Under the pieces are notes generated by a model that worked only from the letters and a program-made list of their open reading frames with translations, had not been told where the DNA came from and searched no databases. Source: Tricholoma matsutake (Eukaryota; Basidiomycota; Agaricomycetes; Agaricales; Tricholomataceae). Taken from it: DNA of 64,000 nucleotides. The translations under genes were made by a program, and so were the position numbers. Shown one piece after another: positions 46,604-57,659 of the stretch; positions within the stretch are counted from its first letter, which is position 1, and each line of letters begins with the position of its first letter. The stretch is from assembly GCA_026075535.2 (NCBI GenBank), contig AP026545.1, positions 9,114,001 to 9,178,000 on the forward strand, read 5' to 3'.

Positions 46604-47523
46604 GCATTGGGCACATAACATCCATGCAATGCACATGCAATGGCTGCTACTCCAGTCCTGTCACATGCCTTTGGTGCCAGAAAAGCATTCACAATGGCTA
46701 GGAATTTATTTTCACAAGGAGCCTTCGGGAAACCCAAATACAAATCAGACCAGCTTTGGGGATGGCATTGGGAATGGCATTGGCTGCCACCAAGGGAAGG
46801 TACTTACCATTAATTGTTCTATGGCAGTTTGGAGAAACAGCTCATATTCAGCCTGATTTGGGGCCATCCCACCTCCATCCCATAGCCATATATCAGTATC
46901 AGAGTTTTTCTGCTGAGCATGATCAGCTTTGAAATTGCCATTGGCCACAAATATGCATTTAAAAACAAATCTGAATTCCATAGTATCATTTTAGATGCCA
47001 CTGCACCGAGGTATTTTGACACCCACTGGTTCACATTGTCCTTCCAATTTTCTGGTATATTAATGCCTACTTGAGGACAGGCTGGACAGAAATTGGCAAG
47101 TGATCCTGGTTCAGGATTCAAAGGATCTCTTTGATTGTGTCCATACCCTGCCCACTTCAACCTTTTCATCCAATGCCATAAGTGGGACATGCACCAAAGC
47201 TCATGGTAGAGATTGACCACTTTGGCAGGCCTCGTCAGCAATGTTACATGCTGAATCAGCTGGTAAAACTGATAGGCCGATGCCTTTAATTCCAGATTAC
47301 ACAGCCAAAAATGGTCTAGGACCTGCATGGTGAACAGAGTCCATATGTTGGTGAAGCTTGTGGGTAGTAAGTTACTGGTTACCAGGTCCAAGGGATTCAG
47401 TGTTCCCCCTGACACTGGCAGGTAACCATCACTAAGTGATGTATTCCATGTGTATAGACCACACGAATATAACTGTTGCTCAAGGCATTGGCAGTTGGGA
47501 TGGCATTGGCAGGTGGGACAGCA
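46604..47523 (-). pseudogene. KDZ transposase, middle part
   Basis: From 47415 downward: NIWTLFTMQVLDHFWLCNL, KASAYQFYQLIQHV, LYHELWCMSHLWHWMKRLKW, ANFCPACPQVGINIPENW, then after a shift NGNFKADHAQQKNSDTD, IWLWDGGGMAPNQAEYELFL, an intron, and ENKFLAIVNAF, RTGVAAIACALHGCYVPNAL up to MITE 3. The CPACPQ-x-GINxPxxW block and NGNFxxxH are hallmarks of fungal KDZ transposases. Confidence 0.85.
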
Positions 47524-47807
47524 TTGGCAGTTAGTGTTTTAAGGTCCGGTTGACTAAACCGAGGACTGAACTGGACCGAACCGCGGTCCATGTTTCGGTC
47601 CAGTCCAAGTTGCTGCAAATACTAGTTAACCAAAACCACAGTTCGGTTAACGATTAACTTATTTTGAAAACATTTGAAAACCGGTTGTAACCGGTCTTTT
47701 ACACTTAGGTTATATACCCTAGAGAATAATAAACTAATGTACATATTATGTATAATAAGCTAACTACGAGGGGGCGGTCATGTCGATTGCTGGGGTTTAT
47801 ATATGTA

Positions 47808-50482
47808 CAGTCAACTTTCTCATAATGCATGACATAATCCTGCATAATTCTCATGTTGCATAGCTTTTGCATCGGAACCACCATGGGACGCAGGGATATG
47901 AGGTGCATAATGCATAGGTCTGGGGGCAGCAATATGCATTATCAAACCACTGCATTTGTGTTGGCAATTGTGGAAGATCACCCAGTCAGTGATTCGGTCA
48001 TGCCCAGAATCACAATATATAAGAATGATAGCTACTTCCAAGGAAAGTATAGTGCGAAAAAAATTAATGCCATGTTTCACCTCATAAGTAACTCCTCGAA
48101 AATTTATGTGTTTGACAGAATGCCCCCAGAGCCTACTCGGAAGCCTTGAGAAAAGCCCAAACCCTACCAGTGAAAGCCCAAGGTTCCTGTTCCGAAGGAT
48201 GCACTGAAAACTTCTGCAAGGATGGTAAAGGAAAAGCATGAAAACTTGACTCTGCACAACTGGATGACAGTTTTTGCATTCATTGACCAGCACCCCAGAA
48301 TGACCCAAGGCAACATCATGAAGCACTTTGCTTCAAAGTCTGATGGTGCATTGTCATTCAACCAGTGTACCCTGTCCAGAAAGATAAAGTCACAGGAAGA
48401 ACTTGAGAAACGTGTCACATCTCACCCTAATGTGCTTTCTTCAAAGTGTCCACGTGTCATCACAAGACCTGATGTTGAGAGGGCCCTTGTTTTCTGGGTA
48501 AGGCATATGGAGGAGAAGGGAGAGACAGTTAATGGCCCAATGTTGAAGGCAAAGCGACTTAAATTTGAAGAACAGTTTGATGTCCCTGAAGCGGAGCACC
48601 TGAGTGGAGATGGTTGGATTGCTCCGTTCTGTAAGGCGTACGGCTACAAGGAAAGGTGTTGACATGGAGAAGCAGGATCTGTTGATATCGAGGCTGTGAG
48701 AGAAAAACAGAAGCATGTAGGGATGATTTTGGTGACATATGCTGAGCAGGATCGATGGAATGGTGATGAAAGCAGCCTGTTTGCATTGTAAGCAGAAAAA
48801 ATTGATTATTGTCACTGTGACAGTGTCCTAATCTAAACCATTAGTGCGCCGCCAGATCGAGGGCTTGCATCAAAGCAGATGGCTGGAAAAAAGAAAGAAA
48901 AGTTTAGGATTACGATGTTCTTCGCGTGTAACACAGATGGAAGTGAGTGCTTACCACCGATGTATATTGGTAAGGCAAAAAAGCTGCGCTGCTTCAAAAA
49001 GCAGAGTCCTGCTGAGCGCAGTTTTTACTATCGGAACAACAAGAAGGCTTGGATGACCTCTGAGTTGTTTGAAGAGTAAGCAAATCATTTTCTCATAAGG
49101 AGGGCAGCAGATCTAATCTGCAACTGCCTTCAGATATATCAAGGATTTTGACATAAAAATGCGCCAGCAGAACCAGCATATCTGCTTCACACTCGACAAC
49201 TTCTCAGGTCATAATATTCAGTATGAGCCACAAAATATTTGCCTTGTGTTCTTTGAACCCAATATGACCTCATTTGTCCAACCGCTTGATGCAGGAATCA
49301 TCAGGTGTTTTAAAGCTCACTACCGCCGAGAGTTTTGCATTCAAGCAATCGAGAGGGATGAGGCAGGGGAATGTGACATTTACAAGATTAATTTGATGGA
49401 AGGAATGCTGATGGCGCGCATGGCGTGGAGACAGGTGGAGGCATCGACGATTAAGAATTGCTGGGGCCACACAAAAATTCAAGGGTACATAACCACCAGT
49501 GGCAGAAATTGATTATCTTGTACATTTATCCATTTATTCTACAGGGAACTCTTACAAGATGACATATACAAGACATCATCTCTGCACTCAGATTGTGGTG
49601 CATGGGAAATACTTCAAAACTTTGCAACAAGCAACATGAGCTTACCTGCTGCCAAGGAACAGTTGAAAACACATCTTGGTAGTCGATACAATGCACGAGA
49701 TTGGCAACCCACTCTTAACGTGGTCATGAATGCGGAGGGCGACGTAATACAAGCGCAAGAAGCGCTAGCACAACTTTCCTTGACAACTCAATTGCCATGA
49801 TTAACAATCAGATTACCTCCGCTAGCTCAAGTACAATCTGATCCCACATCCATTTCTGACTCTCAAATCATCGAAGCGGAAAAAAACTTAATGAACACTG
49901 TCAAGGAACTAGTCAAGCGCAAGCGAATCATAGGACCCCCACCCACCCTTGAGGACCTTGTTGACCCAATTGAAGAACATGAAATTGGTGATTCACCATA
50001 TAGATTTGAAGGAGGTGATGCAGAGATTGTTGCTGAGGTCCAGCGCGAGATGGCCATTGCACAGGGTGAGATAATTGAGCTCGATGACTCAGACAATGAC
50101 TCAGATGAAGACAACGATGATAAGTATCATCTTCCTCGTCGAGAGGTTATAAATCTGTGTGCATTGCTCGAGAAAGCATGCATTAACTATGGGGATCTCG
50201 ACTCTTTTCTTGAATTGCCACGTCATTTGCGCAGCTACAGAGCACAGCTACAGCGCAACCATCTTCTCAACTGCACTCAATCATCATTAGATAGCTATTT
50301 TACAGTAAACTAGAGTAGTTGAATGTATACTCGACGGCTGTATAAAATGGCTGAATCGATGTCACACTTTGTAGGGGGGTCACATGTGTCCCACGGTGTG
50401 ACATATTTCCGTGTTGCATATATCTCATCTTGCATAGGGTTAGAGCTGGTCCCGAGGCTATGCAGTATGAGAAAGCCGACTG
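47808..50482 (+). mobile_element. pogo/Tigger element, nearly intact
   Basis: 2.7 kb with ends CAGTCAACTTTCTCATAATG and the inverted match ...TATGAGAAAGCCGACTG, flanked by TA at 47806-47807 and 50483-50484. TA duplication, CAGT start and a CENP-B-like DDE transposase identify a pogo-type element. It lies inside hAT-type element 4, so it is younger than it. Confidence 0.92.
48120..50313 (+). pseudogene. pogo/Tigger transposase (CENP-B-like, DDE)
   Basis: Starts ATG 48120 (MPPEPTRKP), with a basic N-terminus, then an N-terminal HTH (MVKEKHENLTLHNW ... ALSFNQCTLSRK) and a Tc5-type HTH (RPDVERALVFWVRHMEEKG ... SGDGWIAPFCKAYGY). Intron from about 48788 to 48843, catalytic exon 48844-49077 (APPDRGLASKQMAGKKKEKF), intron to 49134, then LDNFSGHN and PNMTSFVQPLDAGIIRCF. 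A further intron lies near 49487-49544, and the C-terminus ends LDSYFTVN at 50313. Catalytic Asp: GDESSLFAL, LDNF and PLDAG, all kept. The only damage is four TGA codons at expected Arg (KP-stop-EK, YQ-stop-KP, RC-stop-HG, LP-stop-LT). Family certain; activity of this copy unlikely. Confidence 0.9.
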
Positions 50483-50484
50483 TA

Positions 50485-52260
50485 GTAGTAGTTGTACTTG
50501 TTTGTTCACAGTAAACGAACACATAATATGCGCTGTTGCATCACGTGTTGACGTGTTTGCTTGCATCACGCAAAGTTGCGTTTGTTTACAACCCAAAACT
50601 CGCTCCCATATCCCATACCCCGATCACCATCCGATCATCGTCTCCCACGGTTGATCAACACGCGCCACAGCTTTGGCTAACGTCGCGCTCGCCATCCCCG
50701 ACAATGAACACATTATTCCACTCATCCCTGACCTTTTCCCTTCGCTTTTTTTGCTATATACCATGTATATATGTATTTATAGTCATGATAAACCTGTATT
50801 CTTGTTTTATCACCAATATTAAGCATGGAGTGAGTATTCTCTTTTGACAAGGGGAGAAGAAGGGGTCTCTTCTCTTCATTGAAGGGCTCTATTATGTGTA
50901 AAGAGTTATATAATTATATGTAGAGCTATATACATGACAGGGAATGATGCTACAGGAGCTAGGAGTGCAAGAAGTAGGGAGGAGTGACAGATTGAGGAGA
51001 GAGGAATCCTTCTTCTGGGCTTCTGCATCCTCTCCAGTCAGATATATGCATGTAAAGAGGTATAGGGATGTATTTGTGGATGGGGGATGAGCAGGGAGCA
51101 GGGGGATGTTGGTCAATGTACCTGTATGGGGAGGGGGAGAGATTGTCACTTACTTGCATACCTAGGCAGTCCCTTTATAAAATGTGCATGAAAAGAGTGT
51201 ATAATAGTCCTAATAAACGAGCTCATAGGCCCCCTGTGGTCCCTACAGCTCTTAGTATAGCCAGAATAGAGAATATGGACTCAGGAGGAGGTATGCTCAC
51301 CCTGTGAGATCCGTGGCACCAAAGCGTTCGCTTTCTTCAATTCCTAGACCTAATAGCATAGTAGAATAAGGGTTGGTAATGTTCATAGCAAGGAGGGAAA
51401 GTCCTGGCTCGCTAGGGCATGAGTTCTACATCAACATACCCAACCATGCTCACCATGAGTCACACACTTTACCTATTATCCAAAACTCACCCTAGGCATT
51501 CAAACTACATCTGTAGCCGTCAGATACAGCCTACAATCAATCCATATAATCAATACTTTGTTCTACAAGGTAGGATGTTCACCTACTCACCTATTCTCCT
51601 TATTTCTCCATGCCAACTCATGGGAACCACTGTCAGCTATATATACCAGCATATCAATGTAGTAGGAGTAGAATTAACACCTTTAAATGGTTCATGAGTC
51701 TGTAAAAGAGTGGTAGAGACTAGATGTATTGAGTAGAGAACAATCACTCACACAGGGCCAGCAGTACTTCATCTGCTTGGAATAGTAGGAAATTCAACAT
51801 GGAATATCATAGTACATAACCTTCCCTTCAGTTAGAAACAATCCACATAGCAGTAGAGGCCGAGCTATGCACCAGAGCACTGGTTAAACCAGGTGTTCCA
51901 AAAAAGGCAATAATCTTGGAATATCGTGACAGTGAACCAACGCGCCGTCAAATGGGGAGCAGCGATAGATAGAGACAAGTATGTTCCATACAATGCAAAA
52001 TAAATGGAGTGAATCCGTCGAGAAGTGGAGGCAGAGTGCTCAAGAAGGTGTTTACGAACGGTATGATCGGCAGAGCATGACATCTATGATCGGGAGCGTC
52101 TCAATCCCTGCCCCGATCAACCACTCCGAAATGTGTCGTTTGGCCTGTATCTTACCCATTACTCCACGGATTCATTCTAGTTACACCGCACCGCTGCGAG
52201 CAACTGCTCGCAGGGTGTTTATGTATTTATTTTATTTTGTATACATAATTAAATTTAGTT
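50485..52260. other. Body of hAT-type element 4, no gene recognised
   Basis: About 1.8 kb. A TATA-like run ATATATGTATTTATAG lies near 50766-50782. Short open frames show nothing recognisable. An unrelated solo LTR could hide here but I found no paired ends. Confidence 0.35.
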
Positions 52261-52455
52261 AATGTGAAAAAACGGGGGGAAAACCGGTCAAAACCGGTTT
52301 TTTGGACCGTAACCGAACTGATGGGACCGGTCCTAATCGGTTCGGTTACGGTCTACGTCACTTAGGGTTGCGGTCTGGACCGGTTACGGTCACGGTTAAC
52401 CCACTTCGGGGTCAAAAAACCGGACCGAACCGAACCTTAAAACACTATTGGCAGT

Positions 52456-52812
52456 TGGGACAGCATTGGCAGTTTGATTAGGATTAGGCAAATATGGTTG
52501 AAACCCATGGATGTCATCATCAGCATGCTCAACTTCAGATTCATCATTGCCATCAAAGAAGTCTTGGAAACTGTTCTCAACATCAATATTTCCCTTCCCT
52601 TGATGCCAAAGGGCATCAAGGTGATTAAAAAATGCTGAGTTGGCCCCAGTTTCATCTTTGGCCCAGTTGTTGGCCTGAGACTCATTATATGTGTCCGAGG
52701 TTGAGTCAGGTGAAGAGGGCTGATGCCGGTGCCGGTGTCGCTGCAATTGCCAATCATTTGCCTGCCAATTGGCTGACTCTTGCTCTGCTTTATCCTTCAT
52801 GTCTTCAAATGT
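52456..52812 (-). pseudogene. KDZ transposase, acidic linker
   Basis: Reads LETFEDMKDKAEQESANWQA, SSPDSTSDTYNESQANNWAK, SAFFNHLDALWHQGKGN and FDGNDESEVEHADDDIHGFQ. It joins the cysteine cluster across MITE 5 and the CPACPQ part across hAT-type element 4. Ser/Asp/Glu-rich, predicted disordered. Confidence 0.65.
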
Positions 52813-52820
52813 CTCCAGAT

Positions 52821-53633
52821 TAGTGTTTAAAGGTCCAGTCCAGTCCAGTTTTTGACTTCCAAATGGGGCAACTGGCAACTGCAACTGGTCTAGGACTGAC
52901 CCAGATACTGGAGGACCGCAACAGGACCCTTTAGGACTGGTCCTAATTGGTCCATGGACCAAAAAAAGACTGGTTCAGACCAGTTTTTTGTTGTAAAATT
53001 TATTGTGCCAAATAACCCATATGTATCTCAACAAATATGACCATTACCTCAGACACATTATATCTATGGATAGAAATTGTAATTCTCTGTAGACCGATCT
53101 AACATTTAAGCAATTCCATCAAGATTTGACTGAGATATGACCAAAACCGAAAGGACATGCATTCAAGTTGCAGTTTTTAGTTTGTAATTTGTAGTTTGTA
53201 GTCACACTCATTTGGGCTGCTATATGAATAAAATCACATGGTAAAGATGATTAGGTGTGCTGTTATTATTTTTATGATGTCATATAGCTGTACAAAAAAA
53301 TTATAGCTCATGTAATAAGCAATGCAATCAAAGTTGTTCTGATACAACAAAACACTCATACAGAAATGTTTTTGGTCATATCTCAACCAATTCTTGACTG
53401 TTTTTGACGATCCAGGGACTGAAAGTAAAGTAAATATGTGTGGGAGTAAGGTCCAGCATGTTGGAATAAAAGACCAGCTGCAACCAATTTTAACAAGTTT
53501 TTCATTGGTCCTACTATATTTTTCAAAACAAAAGACCAGTCCATAAATAGACCACTGGTCTGGTCCTAATTGGTCCAGTTCAGTTCAGTTTCAGTCTTTT
53601 TTTTGGTCCTACAGACTGGACCTTTAAACACTA
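52821..53633. mobile_element. hAT-type non-autonomous element (MITE 5)
   Basis: 813 bases. Ends TAGTGTTTAAAGGTCCAGTC and ...CTGGACCTTTAAACACTA. Perfect 8-base duplication CTCCAGAT at 52813-52820 and 53634-53641. No intron-like module; the shortest complete copy here. Confidence 0.92.
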
Positions 53634-54060
53634 CTCCAGATATTTCATTTGGAAGTTCAGAGCATTGCAAATCGGCTGATCCATCTGGTGCTGGACTAAA
53701 ATGTATGTGCCGACCTCCCATAGCTCAGCCCAGCAGAAGTGCATGCCAGTCCAGCATTCAATGTGATGGAAGGGATTTTGCCTGTGGGTTACATGCATGC
53801 ATGTGCAGCAAAGTATGCTTCCCAGTGAACAATCAATGCATCACCAAATTGCCCATTTATTGAATGGACAGTGGTTGCAAACTTGTTTGTCAACCAACCA
53901 TGCCTGCTGAGTGAGGGATGCTTGCAGCAATTCATCTACGCATCCCACAAACTCCAGTACATAGTTTCACTGTCTCTATTATTTGTTTATGAGCCTCACT
54001 CCATAAGCAATCAGTGTCAGAAACTAACCATGCTGATGTGTGGCCGAGTTAGCTCAGCAG
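53634..54060 (-). pseudogene. KDZ transposase, CxC2-type cysteine cluster
   Basis: Minus-strand reading: DELLQASLTQQAWLVDKQVC, NHCPFNKWAIW, TGA where Arg is expected, CIDCSLGSILCCTCM, HVTHRQNPFHHIECWTG, and VGTYILVQHQMDQPICNA. The C-x2-C ... W-x-C-x2-C ... C-x2-C ... H-x5-PFH pattern fits the CxC2 zinc cluster known at the N-terminus of fungal KDZ transposases. Confidence 0.75.
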
Positions 54061-54299
54061 CCACCTGAGGTTCTTGCATGTCCCATTCTGGAGCAACATT
54101 GGGATTATCCTGTATAACAGAATTCGATTGACCCAGTTCTTCCACTGCAGTCAGGGGGACTTTGTTTTGGTCCATGTTTCATGTTGACCTCAACTTCTAC
54201 ATGTGTAATAGTATTGACTGCATCATCATTGTCCTCATGCAGGGGGGCATTCTTCTTTGATCTTCTCTTTTGCTTGTAAGGAACTCTTGTTAGGCTCAT

Positions 54300-54600
54300 G
54301 ATGATTTGAGGTGAGTCACAATGACACCCATTTATTGATGGGGCTATTGTACTATTGACCTCATGTGATCCTTGTGTGATCCTCATGTCGATGATATGTT
54401 TTATGTCAATGACAAGAATGATTCTTTCCTTCACATCAGTCCTCCCCAATGCTGCCTGAGCCATCAGAGAACCCATGGTTGAGACAGCACTGGAAGGGAA
54501 GCAGATATATGGTTGAAGAGTGGAAGATCATTGAGCCTTATAAAGTTGCATTCTGATTGCAGGAATTGAAACTGGCTGATTGCAAATACTCAAGTGTGAC
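54300..54600. promoter_or_regulatory. Divergent promoter region between KDZ and gene E
   Basis: About 300 bases separate the KDZ start (minus strand) and the first recognisable exon of gene E (plus strand). No clear TATA box. Shared control of the two genes is a guess from layout alone. Confidence 0.3.
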
Positions 54601-54699
54601 ATCCTCCCAGCAATATTCAACTACTGGGTGTCAATTGACAGGGCCCCTATGGATTCATGCCAAGGTAAACTCACAAGCATGTGAAGGTTGTATTATTGA

Positions 54700-57000
54700 T
54701 CACATTGCCAGGAACTAACAACCTGGCTTTCCAACAACTGGCGAATGACCAAAGGCCTCTCACAGAAATTAAACAACTTCAAAGTAAAGTGGTCGGAAGT
54801 CATTTGGAGCTTGTACTGGGACCAAGTTTTCCAACAGATTGCAAACCTGTTAGGTGTTGAGGATGCCACCACAAGTACACCAGGATGGTTCCAAGCATGA
54901 CTGCTGGCTATCAAGCATGTTTTTGACACCATGAATGCAGAGGAGAAAGCCATCCTTGAAGTCGAACAGGAGAAAATGATGCAGGAAGGATATCCTGAGC
55001 AGACAAAGCGAGGGTAAGTTGAAGCCAATGCCATTGCTGTTGCCGCTGCTGTTGCCAGATGTAATGAAAATTTCACAGTCTAGCAGAGAAATACCTGCTT
55101 AAGCGTGTGGTGGAGAATGCACAACAACAGTGACTGGAAATGGGGGTGTTGTCTGTGACATTTACAGCCTATACTGCACCTAATGGTTTGATGGTTGTTG
55201 ATGCATGAGTCCCTGAATCATTTACTGCCAATGCGATGCCAATGCTGATGCTGACTCCAGTCATGAAAATGTTGCCTCTCTGATGGCCACCCCTGCATGA
55301 TTGTTTCTGGACATGTATCATGATCAAGTCACTGAACTGAAGGGAAACTTTATGAGTTATATCAAGGGTTTACGCCCATCACACCTTGCTTCAAGGTTGG
55401 CAATGCAACATAATGCAACACTAACCCAATTAACAATGACTAACAATGGCTTCCCGATCCTTCCCACACCATGGAAAGGATCACAATTCAAGAAAAAAGA
55501 GCTGGAAGAATGGTTTATGTTGTATGTTGGCCAGCATTACAGTATGTTGACTTCCTATTCCACAAACCATTGCTTATCTCCTGCAGAACTAGCAAACAAT
55601 GGTTGTAGTCGCCATATCCCATTCAAAGCAATTGCAGAGTGGACATCATCATTTGTCAGTCTGGAATATCTCCCAGCTAGGTTCAAGTTCAGAGACCCAC
55701 AGAACATGCACAAGAGTGTCATAGAAGACTTCTTTGACCATGTTCTGCAGTGACAAATAGTGCAGGGCCCTGAAAGAGCATTCCGGTTCAAAGCAATCAA
55801 AGCCAGGGACAGGAGTGTGGCTCCTGCACACTATCTGAATAATTTGAATAACCCTTCACCTTCCCAACGCATTTCCAAATGCAGGGGCCAAAGAAATGAT
55901 GATGCTGATCCTCATAGTAGCACTGAGCTGGGGGACATTGCTGATGCTGAACTGCCTTCTGCGAACTGCAGGGGCTGAAGAAATGACGATGCTGATTCTG
56001 ATCCTCAACCCAGCACCAAACTGAAGGCCATTGCTGCTGCTGAACCACCTGCTGCATCAAGAGGCAGAAAAGTTGTCAAAGGCAAACCCAAGTGCAAGGA
56101 AACTTGCTGAATATCAACAGCAGGACAGACCCCAAATTCTGATACAACTGAGTCACAATATGTCCAAGTTGATCAAATGACAATGGACAGCCTCTGCATG
56201 GTTGGTGTCACTCAACCACAGCCAATTAATGGTCCTAGTGATGGTGAACCAGAATATCTTGTTCCTCAACACATTTACATGAGATACATCATGCCTGGAT
56301 CAGCCAGAAACACCATTGTAAATGATCCCCCATGCCCAATTGATCCATTTCTGTTGGATATACCTCAAGAGAGCTCACAACACCCTAAGCCTTGACCACT
56401 TTTAGAGTGAAATCAGATGGAGCATCCTATTGCTAGGGCAAGGGCAAGGGCTTTAGTGGAATCAGCAACAGCAACAGTGGGATCGGCAATGGCAACACCA
56501 ATATCGGCAACGGCAACAGTGGGATCAGCAATGGCAACACCAATATCAGCAATGACAACAGTGGGATTGGCAACAGCAACACCAATATTGGCAATGGCAA
56601 CTGTGGGATCAGCAATGGCAACAGCAATATCAGCAATGGCAACAGTAGGATTGGCAATGACAACACCAATATCAGCAATGGCAACAGTAGGATTGGCAAT
56701 GACAACACCAATATCAGCAATGGCAACAGTAGGATTGGCAATGGCAACACCAATATTGGCAATGGCACCAGTAGGATTTGCAACAGCAACACCAATATTG
56801 GCAGCAGCTGGTGCCTACCATATCCCCCTGCACTGAATGTATTTCAACAGATGACTCCACCATCATCTCGAAATCCATTGGCCTTGGCATGGGCACAACC
56901 CATCCAAAGGACAGCTGATGACCTTGCACAGCAGGAAGCCATTTCAACCCAGGCTGTTGGGAGGAGACAGAGAATTAAAAAAGTGAAATTTGCAGAGTAG
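54700..57000 (+). pseudogene. Gene E, KDZ-neighbour family of unknown function
   Basis: Exon from about 54716: TTWLSNNWRMTKGLSQKL, KWSEVIWSLYWDQVFQQIAN, TGA at an expected Arg, then LLAIKHVFDTMNAEEKAILE and a GT donor near 55015. A later exon 55301-55753 has MFLDMYHDQVTELKGN, GFPILPTPWKGSQFKKKELE and FVSLEYLPARFKFRDPQNM, then TGA for Arg, QGPERAFRFKAI, an intron-rich acidic part, DNGEPEYLVPQHIYMRY-like sequence (DGEPEYLVPQHIYMRY), a repeat tract, and the end GRRQRIKKVKFAE with TAG at 56998-57000. I recognise the EYLP-x-x-F-x-FRDP block from agaricomycete hypothetical proteins. Function unknown; its position opposite KDZ suggests an accessory gene of the same element. Confidence 0.55.
56463..56805 (+). 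repeat. Coding minisatellite in gene E (42-base unit)
   Basis: About eight units of 42 bases, translating as TVGSAMATPISATA-like 14-residue repeats, built from GGCAATGGCAAC-type hexamers. Confidence 0.85.
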
Positions 57001-57090
57001 ATTTACAGATAAAACACTATGTAATGTGAAAAAAAAATAGTCCAACTTTTATGTACATGCCGAATCACATCTATTCTTTTATGCCTCCCC

Positions 57091-57508
57091 TCTGTCCTCA
57101 GATGTTCCTGCTCTCTTCCTTGTGTTTGGCTGAGGGGTGGTACTTCTGGAAGGTAGTCCAGATGGACCAAAGGTCAGCCCGCATGGAGATTGGCACAGCT
57201 GTGCAGAGGGGAGGGCTGGGGTGAGGTGATTACATCGACTGCCAATGCCAGGGCGGCAGCCTCAGGCTCGGTGAGTGATGTTGGGGGGAAGAGGAGAGGG
57301 AGTGGTGGGGCCATCGATGTTGTGGGCTGTACCATTTCTTGAGAATCCTGTGGTGTAGGAATAATTTGGATGGGGGGGGCACCAGCCAAGGATGCTTCCC
57401 CCGCAACCTCTTCAGGCACAGCCAGTCCCTCACCATGCTCAGGCTCAGTGTTAGCACCCTCAACAAATCCCCCCTCCTCAACCAGTTCTTCCATCTGTTT
57501 GTCTTTGT
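57091..57508 (-). pseudogene. Unidentified C-terminal gene fragment, cut by MITE 6
   Basis: A minus-strand frame of Pro/Glu/Ala-rich residues (EELVEEGGFVEGANTEPEHG, PPIQIIPTPQDSQEM, TEPEAAALALAVDVITSP) ending LHAG at 57174; further downstream sequence also looks coding. It converges on gene E. Truncated upstream by the hAT-type end at 57509. No family recognised and composition bias makes this weak. Confidence 0.3.
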
Positions 57509-57659
57509 TAGTGTTTAAAGGTCCAGTTTGGTCCAGTTTTTTCCCATCTTGGGCCAAAACCAGAACTGCAACCGGTTCCATTCTATTCCAAATCTACATA
57601 AGACCGAACCGGACCCCATGCAACCAGTTCACAGCGGTTTTATCTGGTTTGACAACTGG
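57509..57659 (+). mobile_element. hAT-type element 6, left end only
   Basis: Starts TAGTGTTTAAAGGTCCAG and follows the right end of MITE 1 in reverse complement (CCATCTTGGGCC, TTCCATTCTATTCCAAATCT, TATCTGGTTTGACAAC) until it is cut at 57659 by the LTR of Ty3 element 4. The flanking GTCTTTGT (57501-57508) should reappear at the far end, outside the window. Confidence 0.75.

Larger units (their letters stand above)
47532..52447. mobile_element. hAT-type element 4, carrying a pogo element
   Basis: Ends TAGTGTTTTAAGGTCCGG and ...CGAACCTTAAAACACTA. Perfect 8-base duplication TTGGCAGT at 47524-47531 and 52448-52455. Without the nested pogo element it is about 2.2 kb and encodes no recognised transposase. 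Subterminal sequences are dense in AACCGGTT-like motifs, and a GAGCAACTGCTC hairpin lies near 52196. Confidence 0.88.
43164..54299 (-). pseudogene. KDZ (Kyakuja-Dileera-Zisupton) transposase gene, interrupted three times
   Basis: A minus-strand gene starting near ATG 54299 (MSLTRVPYKQKRRSKKNAPL). It continues in pieces at 53634-54100, 52456-52812, 46604-47523 and 43164-45032. Landmarks in order: CxC2-type cysteine cluster, acidic linker, CPACPQVGINIPENW, NGNFKADH, DRTGVAAIACALHGCY, YDIVCQYIIHLWE, HGHKDESFFCYAPSFIPG, GEILESLWA, DDHATDSNHKKM, and C-terminal helices with RLTDIRVMDMYATHIS. Likely catalytic acids are in DRTG, YDI and GE. Insertions are MITE 5, hAT-type element 4 and MITE 3. Introns remain (for example GTAAGTACC near 46800). 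TGA replaces Arg in W-stop-CIDC, IE-stop-WEDE and IEL-stop-DKAH. Confidence 0.85.

Noticed and set aside
50830..51760. Additional solo LTR in hAT-type element 4
   Set aside because: TG...CA borders with a 5-base duplication could not be found.
56433..56795. Minus-strand open frame of Leu/Pro/Ile repeats
   Set aside because: Antisense shadow of the 42-base repeat in gene E.
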